A stretch of DNA of 64,000 nt, from positions 1 to 64,000 of the forward strand of contig NZ_DIUM01000066.1 in NCBI RefSeq assembly GCF_002423035.1. Direction: 5' to 3'. The notes beneath the pieces are model-generated. The model did no database searches and was not told the origin of the DNA. It saw only the letters and a list, made by a program, of their open reading frames with translations. This DNA is from Thiocapsa sp. UBA6158. GTDB lineage: Bacteria > Pseudomonadota > Gammaproteobacteria > Chromatiales > Chromatiaceae. Position 1 is the first letter of the stretch, and the number at the start of each line of letters is the position of its first letter. The position numbers were made by a program, and so were the translations under genes. This document shows, in pieces, positions 29,936 to 39,600 of this stretch.

Positions 29936-30984
29936 TTGATTTGTCTCTTCGCTGGGTTGATCGCCTACCGAACCGATACCGCCGCTCCCGAGACGAGACC
30001 CGGAGGACTCTTTCCGGCCGGACCCGTCCGCAGCGGAGTCGGCCGGCAATCATCCACGAACCCTGCCCGAGACAATGACGCGGGGCGGCAATCCAAGAGG
30101 CCGCTTCCCGAAACCGACTCCAGGGCCGACCGCAGACGCGGCGCGGCCTCGAGACAGCTCGGATCCGCCGGGGTCGGTTAAGACCGACCCGGGCTCGCGG
30201 AGGGTAACGGAATCGGTTCGGCGAGTTGTTACGCGGGCATGACGATTGCCGTCGTAAGGTTTGGACGCGCACGGGCAATCGCTCGCGCGCCACCGAGGTA
30301 CGGATCGGGCGCGTGGCGCCGCCCGGGTCCGGAGCTTCGCCATTGAGCTAAGGACCTTCACCCCATCGCAGCCGCGGATATCCTCGCCTTGACGTTCACC
30401 GCCCGCAGCAGGCTGTCCGGCGAACCGGCTCGCAGCGCTCCGGCAAGCCGGGTAGCCCGAAGTCCGACGGCAGCCACGCCCAAGAGGACCCGGTTTGACA
30501 TTCGCACGAGTTGGATGCGACGCGCGGTCGCCCGGGGTTCGCAGATTACCTCCGATGCCCTGCGCACTGTCTGTCGCCCGGGCGACGCTTGGTATACCAT
30601 CACGGCGCTCGACATGAATTCGGTCAACCCTCTTCATGCGAGTCTCTCTTGTGAAGAGTTCCTCGCCCTGTATCGACCCGCGGCGGTGATCGCGTACCGC
30701 ACCCTCTTGAGTCGGAACGGGATGTCACGGCGCCCAGCCGAGGTTTCGATGGTCAACATCGGCTCGCGACCCTTCGCGCTCGGCTGCGGTCAGGCCGGCG
30801 GCTTGCCTCGCGACCTCGGCAATCGTTTTCGACAATATCCCGGGCAGCCCCATCGGTCGCTCGTGTTCCCGCTTCAGCGAACAGCCTTGGCCGTCCGAGC
30901 GTCCGCCGCGAGCACCCGAGAGCTCACTTCAGACCGGGCCCCGACGGAGCGCCGTCGGATCCGGGTCCGCCATTTCGCAGCAGG
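29936..30984. other. 1-kb stretch without a convincing gene
   Basis: Open frames here (for example 30389-30994) lack protein-like pattern and I do not call them. There is a hairpin at 30171-30190 with 8-base arms GGGTCGGT/ACCGACCC, and a 10-base perfect palindrome TGGTATACCA at 30590-30599 that resembles operators of GntR/FCD-family repressors. The palindrome could control the RIO kinase 386 bases downstream, or a gene since lost. Confidence 0.4.
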
Positions 30985-31836
30985 ATGTCTATGAAGATTC
31001 CCAAACGCCTCGAACCCTTGGTCCAAGACGGCCTAATCGACGAGGTGATCCGGCCGCTCAAGAGCGGCAAAGAGGCCGCGGTCTATGTGGTGCATGCCGA
31101 TGGCGCGGTGCGTTGTGCCAAGGTCTACAAGGAGGCCAATCAACGGGGTTTTCATAAGCAGGTCTTGTACAGCGAAGGGCGTAAGGTGCGAAACAGCCGA
31201 CAGGCGCGCGCCATGGCAAAAGGCTCGCGCTACGGGCGCCAACAGCAGGAAGACGTTTGGCAGAACACCGAGGTCGATGCCTTGTACCGATTGGCCGCTG
31301 CGGGTGTGCGCGTGCCCAAGCCTCATCTGTATGTCGAGGGCGTCTTGTTGATGGAGCTGGTCACCGACGACGAGGGCAATGCGGCGCCGCGGCTCAATGA
31401 TCTGGACCTGACGGGCGAACAAGCGCTCCGCTACCACGAGATCCTACTCAAGGATGTGGTGCGGATGCTCTGCAGCGGGCTCGTTCACGGCGATCTCTCG
31501 GAATTCAACATCCTGGTCGACCAGGATGGCCCCGTGATCATCGACCTTCCGCAAGCGGTCGATGCGGCGGCCAACAACAATGCCGCGCGAATGCTGGAGC
31601 GCGATGTCGGAAACCTGGCGGCCTATTTCGGACAATTCGCCCCGGAGCTGCTCTCGACCAGCTATGCGAAAGAGATCTGGTACATCTACGAGAGCGGCGC
31701 CTTGACGCCAGAGATCAAATTGACCGGGCACTTCAAGGGCACCAATAAGGAAGTCGACATCGACAGCATCATGCGAGAGATCGACGATGCACGCGAGGAT
31801 GCGGTCAGGCGTCGCCAGGGTCGCGAGGAGGCATGA
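30985..31836 (+). CDS. RIO-type serine/threonine protein kinase
   Basis: A 283-residue atypical kinase. Seen: LKSGKEAAVYVVHADGAVRCAKVYK (nucleotide loop and lysine), the RIO insertion EVDALYRLAAAGVRVPKPHLY, the catalytic loop LVHGDLSEFNILV and the metal-binding VIIDLPQAVDAA. RIO kinases are ATPase/kinases of ribosome maturation in eukaryotes and archaea; bacterial members have no settled role. ATGs at 30985 and 30991 are both possible; the second has better spacing to AGGA. It converges with the RND gene across about 95 bases. Confidence 0.92.
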   Translation: MSMKIPKRLEPLVQDGLIDEVIRPLKSGKEAAVYVVHADGAVRCAKVYKEANQRGFHKQVLYSEGRKVRNSRQARAMAKGSRYGRQQQEDVWQNTEVDALYRLAAAGVRVPKPHLYVEGVLLMELVTDDEGNAAPRLNDLDLTGEQALRYHEILLKDVVRMLCSGLVHGDLSEFNILVDQDGPVIIDLPQAVDAAANNNAARMLERDVGNLAAYFGQFAPELLSTSYAKEIWYIYESGALTPEIKLTGHFKGTNKEVDIDSIMREIDDAREDAVRRRQGREEA

Positions 31837-31930
31837 TGCGCGATTCGCATGGACCGACCTGAACCGGCGCACAGCGCCGGCAGAGGCGCGACACCGCCGG
31901 AGCGGTTTCGCGTGCGCCACCCGAGAAGGG

Positions 31931-34900
31931 TCACGCCGGTGCCGGCTTCGCCCTGAACAACCGGCCCAGACGTCCATGCGCACTGTCGTGGATCGAGAGC
32001 AACGCCGGGATGACGAGCAGAACCAACAGGGTCGCAAAGCCGAGCCCGAAGGCGATCGAGGTCGCCATCGGGATCAGGAACTGGGCCTGCACTGATTTCT
32101 CGAATAGCAGCGGCGTCAGTCCGGCGATCGTGGTCAGCGAGGTCAAGAGCACGGCGCGCAGCCGCTGGCAGGCCGCCTCGATCAACGCCTCGCTGCTGGC
32201 GATCCCTTGGTCGAGCTGCTCCTGGTAGAACTTAACGAGGATGATGGAGTCGTTGATCACGATTCCGGACAGGCCGAACATCCCGAACAGCGAGAGTATG
32301 GTGACATCGATGCCGATCAGCCAGTGCCCGAAGAGTGCGCCGGTCAAGCCGAACGGGATCGCGGTCATGACGACCAGCGGCCATCCGTAGGACGAGAAGA
32401 CCCAGGTCAGGATGATATAGATCAGGATCAGACCGAGCACCAAACCCTTTCGCATGTCGCCCAAGGTCTCGCGTTGATCGGCGGAGCGGCCTTCGAACGA
32501 GTAGCTGATTCCGTAGGTCGCCTCGAGCTCGGGCAGGGTCGAGGCGACCAACCCTTCAATGATGGCCCCGGCGTTGTTGACGTCGGAGTCGACATCCGCA
32601 GAGACCTCCACCGCCAACTTGCCCTCGGCATGACGCAGGATCTCGAAGCCGCGTTGCGAGCGCCATTGCGCAACCGTCGTGAGCGGCACCGAGGTCCCGT
32701 CGGGAAGGCGGATGTTGATGCGCTCGAGTGTTCCCAAACGCTCGCGCTCGGCCCGCGGGAGCTTGACGCGGACCTCGACCTCGTCCGCGCCGTCTTGGAA
32801 GATCTGGACCAATTGCCCTTCGAACGCGGTCCGCAGCTGGGTCCCCAGCTCGGCAACCGTGAGACCGAGCGCCTGTCCGGCGGGGGTGAGCGAGTAGATG
32901 ATCTGCTCGCGCCCGAAGGCCATGTCGTCCTCGACGGCCATGACGCCCGAGATCCCTTTGAGAACCTCGGAGATATCCAGTGCCGCGGCCTTCAGCGTCG
33001 CCGCATCCGCACCGAAGAGCCGCACCGTCAGGTCTCGGCCGGGCGGACCGGCGCGCCGCGAAGCAATCGTGAAACCCTCGAGCCCGGCAGGCAGCTCGAT
33101 GCGTTCCTGCCAGGCCCGGATGAACTCCTCGTTGCGCACCTCGCGCGCGTCGGGTGCGACAAGCTCCACCTGCAGGGCACCGAGCTGGTCCGCGGAAGAG
33201 CCGCTGCCCTCGCCTTTGGAGCCGTGCAGGGCGATCGCCAGATTGACCAGCTTGCCTTGATCGAAGGCGCGTTCGGTTTCCCAAAGCGTCTCGTCGAGGT
33301 GCTCCAGAAGCGCATCGACACGCGCGCGCGGTGTGCCTGCGACAAAGGTCACATTTGCCGTGATGATCTGGCCCTCCGGCGTCGGGAAGAAGACGAAACC
33401 CAAGCGCCCGCCGGCCAGCAGTCCGATGGCAATCATCAAGGTCGCCACCGCACCGGCAATGGTGGCAAATCGATGGTGAACGGCGAGCGTCACCAGGGGT
33501 CGGAACAGTCGGTCGCGAAAGTACTCGAAGGCCCGATCCAAGCGTGCGCGCAGCGAATCGGGTTTGACCTTGTGCGAGTGCACGAAGGCGCCGCGCAGAT
33601 GGCCGGGCAGGACCAGCATGCTCTCCAGGAGCGAGGCGAGGATGACGGCAACGATGACCAGCGGGATGACGTTGAGGATGTTGCCGATCACACCGCCGAC
33701 CAACATCAGCGGCAGGAAGGCCGCGATGGTGGTCAGCGAGGACGCGACCACCGGCGCCAGCATCCGACGCACCCCGCCCTCGGCCGCGAGGAGCGGATCC
33801 TCGCCCATCTGATGGTGGGCCATGGCATCCTCGCCGACCACGATGGCGTCGTCCACGATGATGCCCAACGCCATGATGAGCGCGAAGAGGCTCATCATGT
33901 TGATGCTTCCGCCGGCCAGGTAGAGGATGAAGAGTGTCGCCATGAAGGACACCGGGATCCCCCAAGCGACCCAGAAGGCGACCCGACCGCTCAAGAACAA
34001 AAAGAGGATCGCCACGACCAGGACGAGACCGCCGGCCCCGTTCGTGACCAGCAACATGATGCGGTCGCGAATCAGCTCCCAGGAGGCGTCGTAGACCACC
34101 AGCTCGACCCCGGGCGGGAGCAAGGGACGCGTCTCGGCCAGCCAGTCGTCGAGCGCCTTGGCCGCGGCGAGCGAGTTGCCCGTTTCGGCGCGCTGCAGGA
34201 CCATCTCAACCGCAGGACTTCCGTTCATCGAGAGCCGCAGGGTCGCGTCGCGCGGCACACGCTCGATCTCGGCGATATCGCCGAGCTGTAGATTCAGCGT
34301 CTCCTCGGTCTTGATCGGGATCTGTGCGAACTCGAGCGCATCCCGGCGCTTATCCAGGCTGCGCAGCTCGCGCGTCGCCTCGCCCCGACCGATCGCCCCG
34401 GCCGGCAGATCGCGGCTGAAGGCACCGACCCGCTCGCCGATCTGCGGCAGCCCCAAACCCAGCTCTTCGAGCCGCGCCTGATCGACCTGGATGCTGATCT
34501 CTTCCAGCGGAAGCCCGCGGATCTCCACCTTGTCGATCCCGTTCTCGAGCAGCTCGGACTCGAAGCGACGTGCCAGCTGACGCAGCTCGTCCGGGCGCTC
34601 GAGTCCGGTCAGGACCAGCCGGGCGACGGACTCGTAGCGCGTCACCAGCGAGACCTCGGGCTTCTCGGCGTCCTGCGGGAGGTTGCGGAAATCGTCGACC
34701 AGGCGCCGCACCTGATCCAGGGCCAGCAAGGGGTCGACCCCCTCGTTGAACTCGATCGTGATCGACGAGACGCCCTGGGTCGACGTGGAGGTCATCTTGC
34801 GCAGCTCATCGACCGAGCGCAGACGCTGCTCCAAGGGATTGGTGATGCCGTCCTCGATGTCCTCGGCACTCGCACCGGTCCAGATGACCCGCACCGTCAC

Positions 34901-35080
34901 CAAATCAAGATCGAAGTTCGGGAAGAACTGCACGTTCAGGCGATCCAGCGCGAAGATCCCGCTCAGAATCATGACCGCCATCAGGAGGTTGGCCGCGACC
35001 TTGTGGTGGGCGAAGAGGCCGACGATGTCGTTTTGATGCCCCTTGACCACCTTTTCCTTCACCGGCCTGCTGCTCGTCAC
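31931..35080 (-). CDS. RND-family efflux pump inner-membrane subunit (AcrB-like)
   Basis: A 1049-residue proton-driven transporter, normal length for HAE1-type RND pumps. Twelve membrane helices are expected: one near residue 30, then two large periplasmic loops each followed by five or six helices. TM4 has GIIVDDAIVVGEDAM, where the proton-relay aspartates sit, and TM10 has SGIVINDSIILV. It overlaps its adaptor gene by ATGA (35077-35080). No TolC-type outer-membrane gene is next to it. Substrate range cannot be read from sequence. Confidence 0.93.
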   Translation of the reverse strand: MTSSRPVKEKVVKGHQNDIVGLFAHHKVAANLLMAVMILSGIFALDRLNVQFFPNFDLDLVTVRVIWTGASAEDIEDGITNPLEQRLRSVDELRKMTSTSTQGVSSITIEFNEGVDPLLALDQVRRLVDDFRNLPQDAEKPEVSLVTRYESVARLVLTGLERPDELRQLARRFESELLENGIDKVEIRGLPLEEISIQVDQARLEELGLGLPQIGERVGAFSRDLPAGAIGRGEATRELRSLDKRRDALEFAQIPIKTEETLNLQLGDIAEIERVPRDATLRLSMNGSPAVEMVLQRAETGNSLAAAKALDDWLAETRPLLPPGVELVVYDASWELIRDRIMLLVTNGAGGLVLVVAILFLFLSGRVAFWVAWGIPVSFMATLFILYLAGGSINMMSLFALIMALGIIVDDAIVVGEDAMAHHQMGEDPLLAAEGGVRRMLAPVVASSLTTIAAFLPLMLVGGVIGNILNVIPLVIVAVILASLLESMLVLPGHLRGAFVHSHKVKPDSLRARLDRAFEYFRDRLFRPLVTLAVHHRFATIAGAVATLMIAIGLLAGGRLGFVFFPTPEGQIITANVTFVAGTPRARVDALLEHLDETLWETERAFDQGKLVNLAIALHGSKGEGSGSSADQLGALQVELVAPDAREVRNEEFIRAWQERIELPAGLEGFTIASRRAGPPGRDLTVRLFGADAATLKAAALDISEVLKGISGVMAVEDDMAFGREQIIYSLTPAGQALGLTVAELGTQLRTAFEGQLVQIFQDGADEVEVRVKLPRAERERLGTLERINIRLPDGTSVPLTTVAQWRSQRGFEILRHAEGKLAVEVSADVDSDVNNAGAIIEGLVASTLPELEATYGISYSFEGRSADQRETLGDMRKGLVLGLILIYIILTWVFSSYGWPLVVMTAIPFGLTGALFGHWLIGIDVTILSLFGMFGLSGIVINDSIILVKFYQEQLDQGIASSEALIEAACQRLRAVLLTSLTTIAGLTPLLFEKSVQAQFLIPMATSIAFGLGFATLLVLLVIPALLSIHDSAHGRLGRLFRAKPAPA

Positions 35081-36309
35081 TGCACCGTCTCCACCCGCAG
35101 CCCGTCCACGGCATTGGGCATGTGGGTCACGATCAGGCGGTCCCCTGCGGCAAGATCGGCTGCCTGAACCAGCAGGCGTTCCTCGCCCGTCTCGGTAAAC
35201 CAGCTCCCCAGACTGCGCACCGGCACGCCCTTCATTCGGCCGTCGACGAGCTTGTAGACGCGATCACCGCCGTAGACAGCGCCGAAGGGAGCCGGCACCA
35301 CACCCTCCTGCGGCGGACGGTCCAGGCGCAACGCGATCATCTGCCCGGCGCGCAGAAGGCCTTCCTCGTCCTCGACATCGAAGAGTCCGTCGATCCCGCT
35401 CGCACTCGCCTCCCCGGCGAGTCGTTCCAGCGAGAGCTGCAGGGTACGATCCCCGACTCTGGCCGTCGCGGGCAGTCGGCCCGCAGCCTGCAGCGAGGCG
35501 GTCAGCTCCGCTTGAAAGGGCGCCGGGATGCGCGCCCGCACCTCTAGGCTATCGATGGCGTAGAGCGTCAACAGGACATCGTCCTTGCGCACCTGATCAC
35601 CCGCCGTCACCGAGACCTTGGCGATAATGGCGGCGTAGGGCGCGACCACCGGGGCACGCTCGAGCTCGAGCGCGATCTCGTCGAAACCCGCCCGGGCGCT
35701 CGCGAGTTTGGCCTCGAGTGCACGTTGACGCGCCGGAAAATCCGCGATGCTCATCTCGCGGTTGCTCACGGCCAGCGCTTGGCGGGCCAGTTCCTGCTCG
35801 GCGATATCCAGGTCGGTCTGAGAGCCGACGCGCTGTTTGGTGAGCTGCGAGGCGCGCTGCACACCGTCTTGCGCAATCGCGAGCAGCTTGCGCTCCTGCT
35901 CCAGCGCGGCGAGATCGGTCTCGTGCCCGGTGCGCTCGCTCTGGACCTGTGCCTCCAACTCGTCGATCTGCGCCCGGGCTTGGGCGAGACGGAAACTGAA
36001 ATCGCGCGGGTCAAGCTCGACCAAAAGTTGCCCGGCCTCGACCCGATCGCCCTCGCGCACCAGCACCCGAGCGACGCGCGCCTGCGCCGAGGCCGCCGCG
36101 CGCAGAAGATCCGGCGTCTGAACGCTCCCGTACAACTCAAGCCCGGGCGAGAGCCTGCGTGGCTCCACCGTCTCGGCCTCGATCCGCCAGATGCGCTCCA
36201 CGATCTCCGCCGGCGGGCGCTCCGGACGGGTCTGCTTGAGATACTGAAAGACTCCGATACCGACGGCGAGGATCAGAACGGGCAACAAGAACTTGGTCAG
36301 GCGCTTCAC
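35077..36309 (-). CDS. RND efflux periplasmic adaptor subunit (HlyD/AcrA type)
   Basis: A 410-residue membrane-fusion protein with an N-terminal membrane anchor (KFLLPVLILAVGIGVFQYL). The lipoyl half-motifs are ARVARVLVREGDRVEAGQLLVELD and PYAAIIAKVSVTAGDQVRKDDVLLTL, flanking a long alpha-hairpin (about residues 105-215), followed by the beta-barrel part. It bridges the RND subunit to an outer-membrane channel. It is first in the two-gene operon with the pump. Confidence 0.92.
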   Translation of the reverse strand: MKRLTKFLLPVLILAVGIGVFQYLKQTRPERPPAEIVERIWRIEAETVEPRRLSPGLELYGSVQTPDLLRAAASAQARVARVLVREGDRVEAGQLLVELDPRDFSFRLAQARAQIDELEAQVQSERTGHETDLAALEQERKLLAIAQDGVQRASQLTKQRVGSQTDLDIAEQELARQALAVSNREMSIADFPARQRALEAKLASARAGFDEIALELERAPVVAPYAAIIAKVSVTAGDQVRKDDVLLTLYAIDSLEVRARIPAPFQAELTASLQAAGRLPATARVGDRTLQLSLERLAGEASASGIDGLFDVEDEEGLLRAGQMIALRLDRPPQEGVVPAPFGAVYGGDRVYKLVDGRMKGVPVRSLGSWFTETGEERLLVQAADLAAGDRLIVTHMPNAVDGLRVETVQ

Positions 36310-36628
36310 GGTGACTCGCGGGGTGACGAACTGGGAGTCTAGTGTCGGGGCGCATCCTGTTCAAAGCAACTCGTCGGAGCACCCGGCGAATCGGCAACGG
36401 CGGCCGATCCGGGGTGTGCCATAGCTACAGGTCGCTGAGGAGACGCAGTATTCGGCGGCCCGTTCCATCGAGCCTGGATCCGGGTGCGCGCCCTCCTCGC
36501 GCGCGCATTCTCGGGACCACCCCGTCGGGTTCAGCTATCCTTGACCCAAAAGGCATCGTCCACTCCTCCGGAGGGTTCATCCGCGCAACACAGGAAGCAG
36601 CGTCTTGACTCAACCGAGGGGATCTGAT
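36310..36628. other. Divergent intergenic region between the RND adaptor and the giant kinase
   Basis: This 319-base gap should hold promoters for both flanking genes. I see no gene. A short palindromic CCTCCGGAGG lies at about 36565. A TTG at 36605 is in frame with the kinase but is less likely as a start than the ATG at 36629. No convincing operator was found. Confidence 0.4.
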
Positions 36629-39600
36629 ATGAGCGCAACCGAGATCCACCGCGGGCGTCACCAGCGGGTGCTTCGCCTGCTCGACCCGGCGGCTGGTCCC
36701 TTGATCGTCAAGCAAGGCCGCGATGACGGGGATCTCGGCTCCGCCCGGGCCGCGCTGCACAACGAGCAACGTATCCTGGATCGCTTGCAGGGCCTCCCCG
36801 GTTGTCCGCGTCTGGTGCGCTACGACCCGGCCACGCCGGAGCTGGCCATGGCGGATTTCGGCGGGATCACCCTGCAGGCGTCGGGGTTCTTGGGCGACCT
36901 CGATCTGGAGCGCTTTCTGACCATCGCCCACGCGCTGGCGCATGCCGTGGCGTGCATCCACGGGCGCGGCGTCATTCACAAGGATCTGAACCCCGCCAAC
37001 ATCCTGGTGCGGCCCTCGGACCTACGTGTTCAGATCATCGATTACGATCTGGCCACGACCTTTGCCGAGGAACACCCGGGGTTCGATCACCCGAGTGTCC
37101 TGCCGGGCACCCCGGCCTATCTGTCGCCCGAGCAGACCGGGCGGATGAACCGGCCGGTCGACTACCGCACCGACCTTTATTCGCTCGGCGCCACCCTCTA
37201 TGCCCTGGCCACCGGTGCCCCGCCCTTCGCGGGCACCGATACCCTCAGCCTGATCCACGCCCACCTGGCCCGCACGCCGGTGCCGCCGCAAGAGCGGGCG
37301 CCCTGGTTGCCGCCCCGCGTGGCAGAGCTGATCCTGACCCTGCTCGCCAAGGAACCGGACGACCGCTATCAGAGCGCGGCCGGGCTCGCCCACGATCTGG
37401 AGCAGTTGCACACCGCGCTGGCCGCCGATCAGCCACTCGCGGCGGTGCGGTTGAAGGAGTTCGACCTGACCCTCGCCCCCCGCCCGCCGCGCCGCCTATA
37501 CGGACGCGAGCAGGAGCTGGCCACGCTGATGGCAGCCTTTACCGACGCGTCTGCAGGCGGTGCGCGGGGCTTCTTTGTGGCCGGCTACTCGGGGGTCGGC
37601 AAGACGGTGCTGATCCACGAGATCCACCGGCCGGTGACGCTGGGCAATGGCCTCTTTATAAGCGGCAAGTTCGAGCAGTTCAGCCGCAACCGCCCGTTTC
37701 TGGCCCCGGCACAGGGCCTGCGCCAGTTGTGCCAGTTGCTTCTCGCGGAACCGGAGGCACAGGTCGAGGCGTGGCGCGCGCGCATCCTCGATGGCGTCGG
37801 CCCGGACGCCGCCGCCTTGTTCGAGGTCGTGCCGGAACTGGAGGCCCTGCTCGGTGCGCAGCCCCCCGCACCGGAACTGGGGCCACGCGAGGCGCAGGTG
37901 CGTTTGCGCGCACTCTTGGTCGCCCTGCTGCGGCAGGTCGCTGCGCCCGAGCATCCGCTGGTGCTGTTTCTCGACGATCTGCAATGGGCCGACCAACCGT
38001 CACTGGACTTCATCGGGGCATTGCTCGAAGACACGGCGCTGCGTGGACTCTTATTGATCGGCGCCTATCGCGACAACGAGGTCGACGCGGCCCACCCCCT
38101 CCTGCGCCTGCTGCGCCAACCGACAGCCACCGGCAGCCCGGCCCAGGTGCTGACCCTGGCCAGCCTGACGGCGGACGACATGACCAGGTTGCTTGCCGAC
38201 ATGCTGCACCGTCAGCCGGACAGCGTACAACCCCTGGCCACCGCGCTCTACGCCAAGACCAGCGGCAACCCCTTCTTTACCATCGAGTTCCTGAACGCGC
38301 TTTACCGCGAAGGGGCGCTGCGGCCGGACCCGCAGAAGGGGAGCTGGCACTGGGACCTCGCCGCCATTGCCGCCCACCCGGCAAGCACCAATGTCGTGGA
38401 TTTCCTCGCCGACGGGCTGCGCACCTTGGCGCAGGAGAGCGCCGATACCTTGGTCGCCGCCGCCTGTCTGGGCAACGCCTGCACCCTGGGCTTACTGGCG
38501 CTCGCCACCGGTGAGGATCCCGACGCACTCGCGCCGCGGCTCGGACCTGCGTTGGAGCGCGGAATTCTGGTCACGCCCAAGGCGCTGGCCATGCATCGAG
38601 CCGACCGCGGGGCGGCGCTGGCGTTTTGCCACGACCGCATGCAGCAGGCGGTGTATCAACTGCGCGACGACGCCTGGCGCGAGCGGCTGCATCTGGCGAT
38701 GGCCCGGCGCCTGGTCCAGGCCGCGGCCGATCCCGAGCATCCCTTACGCGCCGCCGAACATTATGCGATGGCCGCGCCGCTGATCGTCGAGAGCGCCGAG
38801 CGCTCGCGCGCCCGCGCACTCTTCCTCGCGGCCGCGGTTCAGGCCCGCCAGGCCGGTTCATTGATCACCGCGGAGCGATTCCTGACGCTGGGGATCGGGC
38901 TGTTGGCGGCGGACGCCTGGCAGCGCGATCAGGCCGCGGCGTTCAGCGTCCATTGCGAATTGCACCTGGTGCTCTATAGCCAATCGCGCCACGACGAGGC
39001 CGATGCGGTCTATGCCATGCTGGCGCCGCAGGCGGCATCGCCGCGTCAATTGCTCGCACCCCTGTGCATCCAGATTGCCAGTCTGTCCAACCGCACCCGC
39101 TACGACGAGGCCGTCAGTCTGGGGTCCGGCCTGCTGGCCGAGTTGGGTATCGCATTGCCGCTGGAGAACACCCGCGACCATCTCGATCAGGAGCTCGATC
39201 GCTTCTACCGCCACGTTGCGGCCGGCGCGCTGGAGCAGTTACCCACCCAATGCAACCTGGACGATGAGCAGCTGCTCATGGTCGCGCAGCTGCTCAACCG
39301 TTTGATCCCGGCCGCGCTCTTTTCCGGCTCGCTGCTGGGATTCTGGATGATGGCGCGCTGCAGCCGCCTGTGGATCGAGGCCGGCTACTGCGAGCTCCTG
39401 TGCTACCCGATGTGCTGTATCACGATGGTGACCATCGCCCTGCGGGACGACTATGCCACGGGTTACCGCGCGGCCCGCGCGGCACTGGAAACCGCACTCG
39501 CGCGCGATCACGGCCCTGAAGTGGCTCGCGCCCAGCATGCCTTCGGGCTCTTTGCCTGTCATTGGTTTCAGCCACTGCCCGATGATCTGGACCATGCCCG

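Noticed and set aside
30331..30357. tRNA-like 5' sequence on the minus strand (GGTCCTTAGCTCAATGGC)
   Set aside because: The D-arm resemblance is not followed by anticodon or T arms.
30389..30994. 201-codon plus-strand frame before the RIO kinase
   Set aside because: Arg/Ser/Ala-rich with no recognisable motif, and it ends inside the kinase start region.
32207..34291. 694-codon open frame antisense to the RND pump
   Set aside because: A codon-bias shadow; Asp/Gln/Arg-rich with no domain pattern, opposite a complete RND transporter. The same applies to 11474-12937, 43673-45277 and 51835-53307.
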